Source of the DNA: Bacillota bacterium | GTDB lineage: Bacteria; Bacillota; Clostridia; Christensenellales; Aristaeellaceae | Length of the DNA stretch: 64,000 nucleotides | Assembly (NCBI GenBank): GCA_023404345.1 | Contig: JAEYCB010000024.1 | Coordinates: forward strand, 1 to 64,000 | Reading direction: 5' to 3' | Shown: positions 52,135 to 59,906 of the stretch, piece after piece | Layout: each line of letters begins with the position of its first letter | How positions within the stretch are numbered: position 1 is the first letter of the stretch | Translations under genes and position numbers: made by a program | Notes under the pieces: model-generated | Database searches by the model: none | Told to the model about the DNA's origin: nothing | The model's input: the letters and a program-made list of their open reading frames with translations, nothing else

Positions 52135-52464
52135 CTATTCCTCCTGTTGGGGTTGATCTTTCAAGGTGTGTTCCGCGGCTTTGGATGCGTCATCCAGCGC
52201 GGTTTTTACATCGTCGCGCGCTTTTTTCAGGTCTGGCCGCGGATCGGCTTCCTTAAAAGTACGTTCAAGATCGCGCGAGGTTTTGTTGAACTCGTCGATG
52301 GCTTCGTCCAGGCCGGTTTCTTCCTTGAATTCGTCAAGCCAGCGCTTCAGGTTCCTTACGCCGCGGCCCATCGCGCGCGCTACTTTGGGCAGGTCCTTCG
52401 GACCCACGATAACGAACGCTACCAGCAAAATCAGAATCAATTCGGAAAAACCGATGTTGAACAT
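52135..52464 (-). CDS. tatB: Sec-independent translocase subunit TatB-like
   Basis: 109 residues with MFNIGFSELILILLVAFVIVGPKDLPKVARAMGRG, the TatB form (GFSEL and VGPK in place of FGGGK), and a longer amphipathic C-terminal helix than in TatA. ATG 52464 follows GGAGGATAGGG. The longer open frame upstream to 52815 lies before the promoter and is rejected. First gene of tatB-tatA-tatC. Confidence 0.93.
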   Translation of the reverse strand: MFNIGFSELILILLVAFVIVGPKDLPKVARAMGRGVRNLKRWLDEFKEETGLDEAIDEFNKTSRDLERTFKEADPRPDLKKARDDVKTALDDASKAAEHTLKDQPQQEE

Positions 52465-52503
52465 GACAGCCCTATCCTCCGCGATTGATGACGACTGACT
52501 TTT

Positions 52504-52532
52504 ATTGTAACAAACTTTGACTGGAAATGCAA
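52504..52532 (-). promoter_or_regulatory. Promoter of the tatBAC operon
   Basis: On the minus strand TTGCAT (52532-52527), 17 bp, TACAAT (52509-52504). Confidence 0.7.
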
Positions 52533-52973
52533 CCTTCGGCGCGCAGGGTGCGATATCCCAAACCCCGTGGGCCTGACCTGTAGAACGATGGAAAATATGG
52601 GGGCAGGCGCACTGGCCGATGAAGTACATTTGTGCTGCGGCGCCGAACGAGTCCGCCCCGAAATCAGATGGAGATTTGCACAAGCTTTTCTGGCTGAAAA
52701 GACTGCTGCTGGAAATGATAGCTTGCTTGTGGCAGGCACTGTCACAAACAAGATATCTCTGCTGCCCGATGAAGGTTAAGGAGGCTTCAGTCATTCCGAT
52801 GCATTTGACCGTCAACTTGATTTATTGAAAGGTCTCCTCTAATGAAAATGGTTGCCTTTAACGTTTTTCAAGGCCTCAAATAGATTGCGTAAATTTCTAT
52901 TTTGTGACAACTGAAAGGGCAAATATCTTGGCTGCTTCCGCTCCAAAACAAGGGTATAGTACCCGGGCCGCCC
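52533..52973. other. Intergenic region between tatB and the acetyltransferase promoter
   Basis: About 440 bp. Both strands carry short open frames (a 70-residue plus-strand frame at 52567-52779 and the minus-strand extension of tatB), but none has an SD and a recognisable product. GC and codon use are like coding DNA in the 52560-52780 part, so a gene remnant is possible. No RNA family is recognised. Confidence 0.4.
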
Positions 52974-53002
52974 TTGCATATCTTGACGAATTAGGGTACA
53001 AT
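52974..53002 (+). promoter_or_regulatory. Promoter of the acetyltransferase operon
   Basis: TTGCAT at 52974-52979, 17 bp, TACAAT at 52997-53002; the same boxes as the tatBAC promoter. Confidence 0.72.
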
Positions 53003-53061
53003 AAATCATACTATGGAAAGGAACTGCCCCTGCGGCCGTTCGGAAAGGATGAGCGAACCTC

Positions 53062-53865
53062 ATGCACGTGTTTCACCCTCCGCAAAGCGTGAACGGTCTG
53101 CCGCCGGAGAACACCTTTTATGTGGCCGACAGCGCGAATATGACCGTCGCGGATGGGTTTTTGATTCCGACTTATCACCCCTATCTGTTTCCCGGCCGGC
53201 CTATCAACCTGTTTATGAGCATTCGGTCCAAGGGACCGGGACGGGATATGCTTATGGGAGCGTTGCTGGCCCGAGCGCAGCAACTGCGGGAACAGACCCC
53301 ACAGTGGCCGGCGCGGCTGTTTGCCCAGGTCAGCCCGCAGGATACGCCCATGATGGCTTTTTATATGGAAAGCGGCTTTGACGCTAACGACGCGTTGGAT
53401 GTGGTTGCGCTGGGAGTGCCCAACGCCCGTCCTGCCGCACCCATGGGTTATGATATGGGCTATGTGCCCATGAGCGATCCGGCAGAGATGCAGGCGTTTC
53501 TCATGCGTATGAATACCTACAGGCTGGATGCGTGGTCGCCCGCGATGCTTCAGCGGTATATGAGCTTTCCACATTTTATCGCCCTGTATATGAGCCGCGG
53601 GCCTGAAGTGGTGGGTGAAATCGCCTTTACTGGCGACGGGCAGGCTGCCAAGCTGATCGGCCTGTACATGGCGCCGAATTACCGTCGGCTGGGACTGGCC
53701 AAGTCGCTCATTGCGGCGGGTATGAAAATTCTGGCTGAAAAGGGCGTTAACCATGTGGAGGCAGATGTGATCCGCCGAAACGAGCAGCAGAGGCTGCTGG
53801 CAGCCAGCTGCGGTGCCACCTTTGTGCGCACTGCCTGCTATTATCCTGGTATGAACTATGACTGA
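53062..53865 (+). CDS. GNAT-family acetyltransferase, two-lobed
   Basis: 267 residues. The C-terminal half (about 150-267) is a GNAT domain: EVVGEIAFTGDG, then LIGLYMAPNYRRLGLAKSLIAAGM with the acetyl-CoA loop R-R-L-G-L-A near residue 208, and EADVIRRNEQQRLLAASCGATFV. The N-terminal half (AQVSPQDTPMMAFYMESGFD near 95) looks like a second, degenerate GNAT domain. The substrate is unknown. ATG 53062 has SD GGAAAGGA, somewhat distant. It overlaps a frame of the next gene, whose start I place later. Confidence 0.88.
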   Translation: MHVFHPPQSVNGLPPENTFYVADSANMTVADGFLIPTYHPYLFPGRPINLFMSIRSKGPGRDMLMGALLARAQQLREQTPQWPARLFAQVSPQDTPMMAFYMESGFDANDALDVVALGVPNARPAAPMGYDMGYVPMSDPAEMQAFLMRMNTYRLDAWSPAMLQRYMSFPHFIALYMSRGPEVVGEIAFTGDGQAAKLIGLYMAPNYRRLGLAKSLIAAGMKILAEKGVNHVEADVIRRNEQQRLLAASCGATFVRTACYYPGMNYD

Positions 53866-53887
53866 GACTTCCCGGGGGGATCAATAT

Positions 53888-54565
53888 ATGGAGATACCCT
53901 ACCGGCTGGTTCGCTCTGACAGGCGCACCCTTTCGCTGACGATAGAAAGCGGGGGTGCGCTTGTTGCGCATGCACCGCTACACATGCCCCTGAGCCGGAT
54001 TGAGGCATTTATTGAGCAAAAACGCGGGTGGATTGAACGCAAGCGAGCAGAAGTGCCCCCACGCCCCGCTGCCTTTGTCCTGCGGGACGGCGAGAATGTT
54101 CCCTGGCTGGGTGGAGAACTGCGCATAGCGTTTTGTAGCCTGCCCCTGTGCGTGGACTTTGATGGATGGCTGCTGGTTCCGCGCAATGGCGACGAGCTTG
54201 TTCGCCTGCGCGACTGGCGAAAACGCCGCGCCGCCGAAGTGCTCACGCCTCGCGTGCGCCTGTGGGAAAACCGTATGGGCCTGCATACGCAAAGCATACA
54301 CTATACGGCGGCAAAATGGCGGTGGGGTAGCATGAGGGCTGATGGATGTCTGCGCCTGAATGCGGCGCTCATGCATTGCCCCTTGGAATTGTGCGACTAT
54401 GTGATTGTGCATGAACTGGCGCATATGGTTCATCCCAATCACTCGCCTGCGTTTCATGCACTGGTGCGGGCTACGCTTCCTCACGCGGACGCTTTGCGTA
54501 CCCGGATGCGGGAGTTTGCCGGCGCTACTGTGTTGTTTGCCGCGCCCAAGGAGGACGATGCATGA
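53888..54565 (+). CDS. YgjP-like metallopeptidase
   Basis: 225 residues. The zinc motif is HELAHMVHPNHSPAFH (His-Glu-x-x-His and a further His), as in the YgjP/WLM-like M48-type family, with YTAAKWRWGSM near residue 140 and the C-terminal LRTRMREFAG. The N-terminal half is beta-rich. No signal peptide, so it is cytoplasmic. Function in bacteria is unclear. ATG 53888 follows GGGGGGA; ATG 53858, overlapping the acetyltransferase stop, is possible. It overlaps the esterase gene by 4 bp. Confidence 0.88.
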   Translation: MEIPYRLVRSDRRTLSLTIESGGALVAHAPLHMPLSRIEAFIEQKRGWIERKRAEVPPRPAAFVLRDGENVPWLGGELRIAFCSLPLCVDFDGWLLVPRNGDELVRLRDWRKRRAAEVLTPRVRLWENRMGLHTQSIHYTAAKWRWGSMRADGCLRLNAALMHCPLELCDYVIVHELAHMVHPNHSPAFHALVRATLPHADALRTRMREFAGATVLFAAPKEDDA

Positions 54566-55728
54566 CTGAGAAGATGTGCCGGGCACGTGTTCCCAAACGG
54601 TTTTACTTTTTAACACTGTTGATTTTTGTGCCCATTTTTTATTGTTTGCTGGCCATCCGCGCGCATTGGTACGGCTGGGTAATTGCTGGCCTGGCATTTG
54701 CGGGATTGGTTGCTATCCGGCGCAGCTGCTTTTGGCGTGGATGGCATGCGCCGCTCTGTTTTACGCTGGCCTTTTTGGCGGCATATGCGGGCCTTTCGTT
54801 CAGCCGTCCCCGATGGGATGTGTCTTTGCCGGGACAGATCGGCGGAGGTACCGTGTGGCTGTTTACCCATCTGCCTGCTGAGGAGGAGATGGCGGCGGGG
54901 ATGATGGGACTGTCGGTGTGGCGGCCGCCGGAGGGCTACAGGGTGGAAACCGTACAGCTTCCGGCAAGCACCATGGAAGTGCTCGTGCCTGATACGGGCG
55001 GCAATCAATGGGCTGTTTTGCAGCTGCATGGCGGTGCGTTTGTTGGCGGAGTAAATGACCTGTATCGCATGATGACGGTCAAATACAGCAAATTGGCGGG
55101 TGGCGCCAAGGTCTATACGCTGGATTACCGCCTGTGGCCGCAATATGCGTATCCTTCGCAGCAGAATGATGCCATGGACGCTTGGGTCTATCTGACCGAA
55201 ACGGAAGGCTATGCAGCGGACCATATCTTTGTTGTCGGAGATAGCGCGGGGGGCAACCTGGCGTTGTCCCTGCCGCTGCGCTTGCGGGACGAGGGGAAGA
55301 AACTGCCTGCCGGTATCGTGGCCATGTCACCCTGGGCTGACTTGAGCAATTCGGGGCCATCGCACGTGTATAATGCCACGAATGATCCCAGTTTTGGCGT
55401 AGAGCCAGACCAGTGGGATGGCGTTACACCTGTGGGGGTGGATACTACTTATCCTGATGGACTGAATGCGCAAACGCCTTATCTTTCGCCGAGCTTTGGC
55501 GATTATGCGGGATTTCCGCCCATGCTGCTGCAAGCGGGCGATCTGGAGGTGCTGCTCAGCGACAGCCAGATGGTCTATGATAATGCAATTTCCCATGGCG
55601 TGGACTGTACGTTTACAGTGTACACAGGTATGTTTCATGTGTTTCAGGGCTCGCTGGACCTGTTGCCGGAAAGTCGGAACGCATGGGAGGAAATCGGGGA
55701 ATTTTTGAGACGGCTGATGGAAAAGTAG
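54562..55728 (+). CDS. Alpha/beta hydrolase, HSL-like esterase with membrane anchor
   Basis: 388 residues. Two or three hydrophobic helices occupy residues 13-80. The hydrolase domain has the oxyanion motif LQLHGGAFVGG near 155, the nucleophile Ser in GDSAGGN near 228, Asp in LEVLLSDSQ near 333 and His in GMFHVFQG near 357, a complete triad of the hormone-sensitive-lipase family. A surface-located ester hydrolase is likely; the substrate is unknown. It is the last gene of a three-gene operon and is followed by hairpins. Confidence 0.92.
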   Translation: MTEKMCRARVPKRFYFLTLLIFVPIFYCLLAIRAHWYGWVIAGLAFAGLVAIRRSCFWRGWHAPLCFTLAFLAAYAGLSFSRPRWDVSLPGQIGGGTVWLFTHLPAEEEMAAGMMGLSVWRPPEGYRVETVQLPASTMEVLVPDTGGNQWAVLQLHGGAFVGGVNDLYRMMTVKYSKLAGGAKVYTLDYRLWPQYAYPSQQNDAMDAWVYLTETEGYAADHIFVVGDSAGGNLALSLPLRLRDEGKKLPAGIVAMSPWADLSNSGPSHVYNATNDPSFGVEPDQWDGVTPVGVDTTYPDGLNAQTPYLSPSFGDYAGFPPMLLQAGDLEVLLSDSQMVYDNAISHGVDCTFTVYTGMFHVFQGSLDLLPESRNAWEEIGEFLRRLMEK

Positions 55729-56039
55729 GCAAAGCATTATCTTGCCGGGCTCAGTATGACGACAAAGCGCAGGGGCGTGATGCTCTTGGCGGTATTTAGA
55801 ACTCCGCACCAAACCCTTCATGATGCAGGGCTTTTTGTGAACGCCACGGACGCCTGTGGGGTACAAAAGACGCGACTTTGCCCCAAAACATGTTTTTAAC
55901 GGCTTAAGCGTTTTCTCGCTCGCGCCAAAGGCGCAGGCAAAACATGATCTGTCGAAAAAGACCTGTGCAGCTGGACTTTTTCGACAAACTGAAATAGACA
56001 TCCCCTGGGAAGAACAGGAGATGTCTATTTGCTTTTGGG
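55729..56039. repeat. Intergenic region packed with inverted repeats
   Basis: No gene. At least three hairpins occur. The first is GTCGAAAAAG (55951-55960) with CTTTTTCGAC (55976-55985). The second is AAATAGACATC (55992-56002) with GATGTCTATTT (56020-56030). The third is a nested structure from CATGTTTT (about 55889) to AAAACATG (about 55939) enclosing a GCGCC/GGCGC stem. CCCT/AGGG with TTTTT lies near 55820. The hairpin at 55992-56030 may end the RpiR-regulator gene on the minus strand. The rest looks like a small RNA or a decayed repeat element. Confidence 0.55.
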
Positions 56040-56894
56040 TCAAAGCTTGTTCATTTCAGAAGAAAGCATGGTGTTTTGCAGCATCTGCTTATAATCGTTT
56101 GGACCGGTATTGATCACACCAAGATACAGCGCTTCCAAAATAATCATCTCTACAATGCGCTTGGTCACACTGTCACGACCAATACTCAGATCAACCGAAG
56201 ACGAGTACAACGAAATATCGCAATACTTGGTCAGCGGCGACCGCCCTCCCTGCGTGATACAGCAGGTAAAAGCCCCCTGCTCGTGTGCAATCTTCATGGC
56301 GTTGACAACGTTGGTAGACCTGCCGCTATTGCTCAGCGCAATGGCAACATCATTTTCACCAAGACGCATGGCGGTTTCATACTGGTAAAACACGTCCGAG
56401 CAAACAAAGGCTAACAGCCCCACGCGCTTAAATTTTGTACATGCATACTGGCAGGAGGCCACTGCGTCGCCGGATGCAAAAAAGTAAATGGCGCGCGCAC
56501 TTAAAATTGCTGCCAACACCCGATCATAATCGCTCGAAATAAACGCATTCATATCTTCCAACGACCTGTTGACCGACTGAATCAGTTTGGCGGTAACGGC
56601 GGGCATTGAATCCGTTACACTGATGGGCTCTGGGGAATCGGGATGGTCCTCGTTCGCTGCAAAGGCAAAGGCCTGCCTGAGCTGGATGTAAGAAGAATAC
56701 CCCAAGCGTCTGCAGAAGCGCAAAATGGTCGCCTCGCTCACAGATGTTTCGTCTGAGAGCATGGATAGCGTCATATCAGACATCTGTGCAACATGGGCAG
56801 ACATGTATTCCGCCACGGCTTTTTCCGCCCTTGGCAGGCTTTGGAGCATGAATTGCAGGCGGACCAGCAGCTTGTTCATTCCAAACACATCCAT
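56040..56894 (-). CDS. RpiR/MurR-family transcriptional regulator
   Basis: 284 residues. The N-terminal HTH domain (residues 1-78) contains LSDETSVSEATILRFCRRLGYSSYIQLRQAF. The SIS sugar-isomerase domain (about 110-250) has IYFFASGDAV and AIALSNSGRSTNVVNAMKIA. Such regulators sense phosphosugars. It follows the kinase gene by 36 bp and is transcribed with it. It probably controls the divergent ABC-importer operon as well. ATG 56894 is taken as the first Met; ATG 56879 is also possible as no clear SD is seen. Confidence 0.93.
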   Translation of the reverse strand: MDVFGMNKLLVRLQFMLQSLPRAEKAVAEYMSAHVAQMSDMTLSMLSDETSVSEATILRFCRRLGYSSYIQLRQAFAFAANEDHPDSPEPISVTDSMPAVTAKLIQSVNRSLEDMNAFISSDYDRVLAAILSARAIYFFASGDAVASCQYACTKFKRVGLLAFVCSDVFYQYETAMRLGENDVAIALSNSGRSTNVVNAMKIAHEQGAFTCCITQGGRSPLTKYCDISLYSSSVDLSIGRDSVTKRIVEMIILEALYLGVINTGPNDYKQMLQNTMLSSEMNKL

Positions 56895-56930
56895 TTCACA
56901 GCGCGGGAGCGAATGCGGGCGGGAATATTG

Positions 56931-58487
56931 CTATTCAAAGGAGAACCGCAATCCGGCAAGCATGTGCATATCCTCCTTTACAGAGGCATAGAGATGCTTG
57001 TAGATTTCGTAATAGCGATTGTACAGCTCATGATTCTGCCAATTTGGGCAGAAAACCATATAGGACTTCGTCCAGCTGTCAATTTCCTCAAAGCCGGCAA
57101 ATACGCCGCCCGCCACGCCGGCCATAAAGGCGTCTCCCATTGGCGCTTCCACGCCATCCCTCATGCATTCCAGTTTTACACCCGTAATATCGGATAAGAT
57201 TTGCACCCAAAGCTTGGAGGCGGTGCCGCCGCCGACAATACGGCATACGGAGTCCCTTGTGAAGGCAAAGCCATAAGCCTCCATCACGTGCCGGAAAGCG
57301 TATCCTACCGATTCCAGCACCGCGCGATAGATATGGGACGAGCTGTGCTTGACCGTCAGGCCCAACAGCATGCCGCGCGCGTTTGAATCCCAGATTGGCG
57401 TGCGTTCGCCCATAAAATAGGGCAACATGAGCAAACCCTCACTTCCCGCTGGAATTTCGGCCGCAGCCTGCTCCAGCTCCCGGAACTGCAGTTTTTGCTC
57501 TCTTTCTTCGTAACCCTGAACGCGCGCACCTCCTGCAAGGTTTCGTGCAAACCATTTTGTCAGCGCTCCAGCAGTTGAAATACCGCCATAAGTATAGCGT
57601 AAGCTGTGATCCTTTGTCAAATATGGCATGGTTATGTATTGCGGATTATTTTGCCGCTGATTATGCAAAAGTCCCCAGTTGAGGCTTGTGGCTAGAACTG
57701 CAACTGTGCGTCCTGCCGTGTAAACCCCGGATGACAGCGTGGACGCGAGACAATCGATGCATCCGGCACATACGGGCGTACCGGGAGAAAGGCGCAGTTC
57801 GGCTGCCGCCTCAGCGGTCAGGCGGCCCAGAATATCGGTAGGATCGATGATGCGTTGCGGCAACATGGTGCGGGGAATGCCCAGGAGCTGCAACATCTCG
57901 TCTGACCAGTCGCTTTTTTCGTAGTCAAAAATACCGCCCAGGTTGCCCGCAGAAGTGCGGTCAATGGCAATTTCACCAGTCAGACGATAGGCAACATATT
58001 GATTGGGCGTAAGGAACAGCGAAATGCGTTTCCAGTTTTCTGGTTCGTTTTCTTTAATCCAAAGCATTTTGGCAAAGCCAAAATAGGAATCAATCCCATT
58101 TTCGCTAATCTGGAACAAACGCTCAGCATCGATGGTTTCCTTAAGACGGTCACACAAGGCCTCTGCTCGCCGGTCCATCCATATGATACAGGGCCTTACC
58201 ACCTCCATGGCCTCGTCCAGCGGAATACCCGACCCGCCATAAAGGCCGCTGATGCAGAGCGCTGCTACCTGCTCGGGCGGTATGGCGCTTTGCTTCATAA
58301 CGGTGCGTATGGTATGGCACACTGCATTATCCCATACATCCGGCCACTGCTCGGCCCATGCGTTTTGTGGGCACAAAATATCATAATTTTCAACGGCAGA
58401 CGCCAGCACATTACCATGCTCGTCCGTAATAACGGTTTTGGTGGAGGACGAGCCGATATCGGTACCAAGCAGATATTGATGCTCCAT
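56931..58487 (-). CDS. FGGY-family carbohydrate kinase
   Basis: 518 residues. The N-terminal phosphate loop is LLGTDIGSSSTKTVI, with the sugar-site IIWMDRRAE near residue 104. The second domain has GGISTAGALTKWFA, the FGGY-like MLPYFMGERTPIWDSNARG near 370 and RIVGGGTASKLW near 425. It phosphorylates a pentose or ketose, perhaps of the xylulose or apulose type. ATG 58487 follows AAAGGAG. It is divergent from the ABC importer genes. Confidence 0.93.
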   Translation of the reverse strand: MEHQYLLGTDIGSSSTKTVITDEHGNVLASAVENYDILCPQNAWAEQWPDVWDNAVCHTIRTVMKQSAIPPEQVAALCISGLYGGSGIPLDEAMEVVRPCIIWMDRRAEALCDRLKETIDAERLFQISENGIDSYFGFAKMLWIKENEPENWKRISLFLTPNQYVAYRLTGEIAIDRTSAGNLGGIFDYEKSDWSDEMLQLLGIPRTMLPQRIIDPTDILGRLTAEAAAELRLSPGTPVCAGCIDCLASTLSSGVYTAGRTVAVLATSLNWGLLHNQRQNNPQYITMPYLTKDHSLRYTYGGISTAGALTKWFARNLAGGARVQGYEEREQKLQFRELEQAAAEIPAGSEGLLMLPYFMGERTPIWDSNARGMLLGLTVKHSSSHIYRAVLESVGYAFRHVMEAYGFAFTRDSVCRIVGGGTASKLWVQILSDITGVKLECMRDGVEAPMGDAFMAGVAGGVFAGFEEIDSWTKSYMVFCPNWQNHELYNRYYEIYKHLYASVKEDMHMLAGLRFSFE

Positions 58488-58531
58488 TGATTGTTCTCCT
58501 TTCTTCAAACGGGCGGAAGGGACTTGCTAAC

Positions 58532-58560
58532 AGTCTATTAGAATCTGCGTTTTAAGTCAA
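58532..58560 (-). promoter_or_regulatory. Promoter of the kinase-regulator operon
   Basis: On the minus strand TTGACT (58560-58555), 17 bp, TAGACT (58537-58532). Confidence 0.75.
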
Positions 58561-58716
58561 TAATAGATTTAAAATTTTTTGAATTTATTTTCTAAAAACG
58601 AAGTATTTTTCTAGCGTTACGCCTTTTGAGTATCCATAAAACCTAATAATATCAACGTTTGTTCTGAAAAAGTATCCGTTTTTACAATTTGTTCGCTTCG
58701 TTTTTTAAAAAAATTA
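58561..58716. other. AT-rich region between the divergent sugar promoters
   Basis: 156 bp with several AT-rich, partly palindromic stretches (such as TAAAATTTTTTGAATTTA). It has no gene and is the likely place of RpiR operators, though I cannot define one. Confidence 0.5.
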
Positions 58717-58745
58717 TTGACAACTTCACTTCGGATATGTATACT
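58717..58745 (+). promoter_or_regulatory. Promoter of the ribose-type ABC importer operon
   Basis: TTGACA at 58717-58722, 17 bp, TATACT at 58740-58745. Confidence 0.92.
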
Positions 58746-58825
58746 ATGCCCATAAAGCAGAGAGCCACCAACGCGGAAGATGGGGACTCAGAACACCAAC
58801 GAAATATGAATGGAGGAACATCCCG

Positions 58826-59758
58826 ATGAAAAAGACCAGAATTTTAAGTATTGTTGCCGTCCTGTGCCTGCTGCTTGGCATGTTTGCCGGCGTCGCCACC
58901 GCGGAGGAAACGTCCGAGCTGAAAAAGATCGGCGTCGCCTTCATGAAGAACGACCCCTTCATGGTTCCGCTTTACAACGGCATGAAGGAAGTCTGCGATG
59001 CCAATGGCATCGAGCTCATCGAATACTACGCCGAGAACGATATCGAAAAGCAGATTTCCCAGTGTGAAGACCTGCTTCAGCAGGACGTTGATGGTCTGAT
59101 TGTGATGCCTGTTGATTTTGAGGGTATCACCCCGGCTCTGGATGCCGCGCAGAAGGCGGGCGTGCCCGTGGTTTCCGTTGACGCGGCCTGTGCCGACGCG
59201 GAAAAGACCATCGCCTATATCGCTTCCGATAACTACAAGGCCGGCTATCTTTGCGGCGAGCATGTGCTCGAAACGCTGGACAGCGCCAAGATCCTGGTGC
59301 TGAGCCACCCCGAAATCAAGTGCACCATCGACCGCCTGCAGGGCTTCAAGGACGCGCTGGAAGGCCACGAGGGCTATGAAATCATCTCCGAGCAGCCCTG
59401 CTCCGGCCTCTACGACAAGGGCATGACCATCATGGACAACTGGCTGCAGCAGTATACCGACTTTAATGTAGTGTTTGCCATCAACGACGGCTCCCTGCAG
59501 GGTGCCATTGCCTCCATGCAGGCGGCCAACCGTCTGGAGGGCGTGCAGTCCTATGCTATTGACGGTCAGCAGCAGATGGCCGATTACATCCTGGAAGGCA
59601 AGCAGACCGCTGAGGCTGCGCAGGATCCCTATTCCATGGGCAAGGGAGCTGTGGAGCTGCTCATCAAGCACTTCAATGGCGAACCCTATGAGTACGAGAA
59701 CCTCCTGGAGGTCACGCTGATCACCAAGGATAACGCGGCAGATTATGTTGGCTTCTAA
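58826..59758 (+). CDS. Sugar-binding protein, RbsB type
   Basis: 310 residues. The signal peptide ends ATAEET with no lipobox cysteine. The mature protein is a class B binding protein: KKIGVAFMKNDPFMVPLYNGMKE at the start (in parts), DGLIVMPVD near 93, VPVVSVDA near 115 and FAINDGSLQGAIASMQAA near 225. It captures a monosaccharide for the following transporter genes. SD GGAGGA. A long gap of 148 bp with a strong hairpin separates it from the ATPase gene. Confidence 0.95.
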   Translation: MKKTRILSIVAVLCLLLGMFAGVATAEETSELKKIGVAFMKNDPFMVPLYNGMKEVCDANGIELIEYYAENDIEKQISQCEDLLQQDVDGLIVMPVDFEGITPALDAAQKAGVPVVSVDAACADAEKTIAYIASDNYKAGYLCGEHVLETLDSAKILVLSHPEIKCTIDRLQGFKDALEGHEGYEIISEQPCSGLYDKGMTIMDNWLQQYTDFNVVFAINDGSLQGAIASMQAANRLEGVQSYAIDGQQQMADYILEGKQTAEAAQDPYSMGKGAVELLIKHFNGEPYEYENLLEVTLITKDNAADYVGF

Positions 59759-59818
59759 TTTGCGTGATCGCCGTGTAAAGTGGCTGCTTTATCAAAGCAT
59801 CTAAGCGTGCTTTGCATG

Positions 59819-59844
59819 GAGTTGCCGCAGTAATGCGGCAACTC
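59819..59844 (+). promoter_or_regulatory. mRNA hairpin between binding-protein and ATPase genes
   Basis: A perfect 11-bp stem, GAGTTGCCGCA and TGCGGCAACTC, with a GTAA tetraloop (a stable GNRA). No T tract follows, so it probably protects the 3' end of the abundant binding-protein mRNA. Confidence 0.7.
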
Positions 59845-59906
59845 CATCCTTATTCCTGGCCCGCCTTGCGGCGCGTGCCAGTTACGCAGAGAGAGGAGCA
59901 TGCGCA

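Noticed and set aside
52567..52779. 70-residue plus-strand open frame in the tatB upstream region
   Set aside because: It has no SD and no family resemblance, and its direction conflicts with the tatBAC promoter. It may be a remnant but cannot be supported as a gene.
52540..52780. Cobalamin-type riboswitch in the region before the acetyltransferase
   Set aside because: The conserved B12-box and core elements could not be found.
52465..52815. N-terminal extension of TatB
   Set aside because: It lies upstream of the promoter and the proper SD; TatB proteins start at MFNIGFSE.
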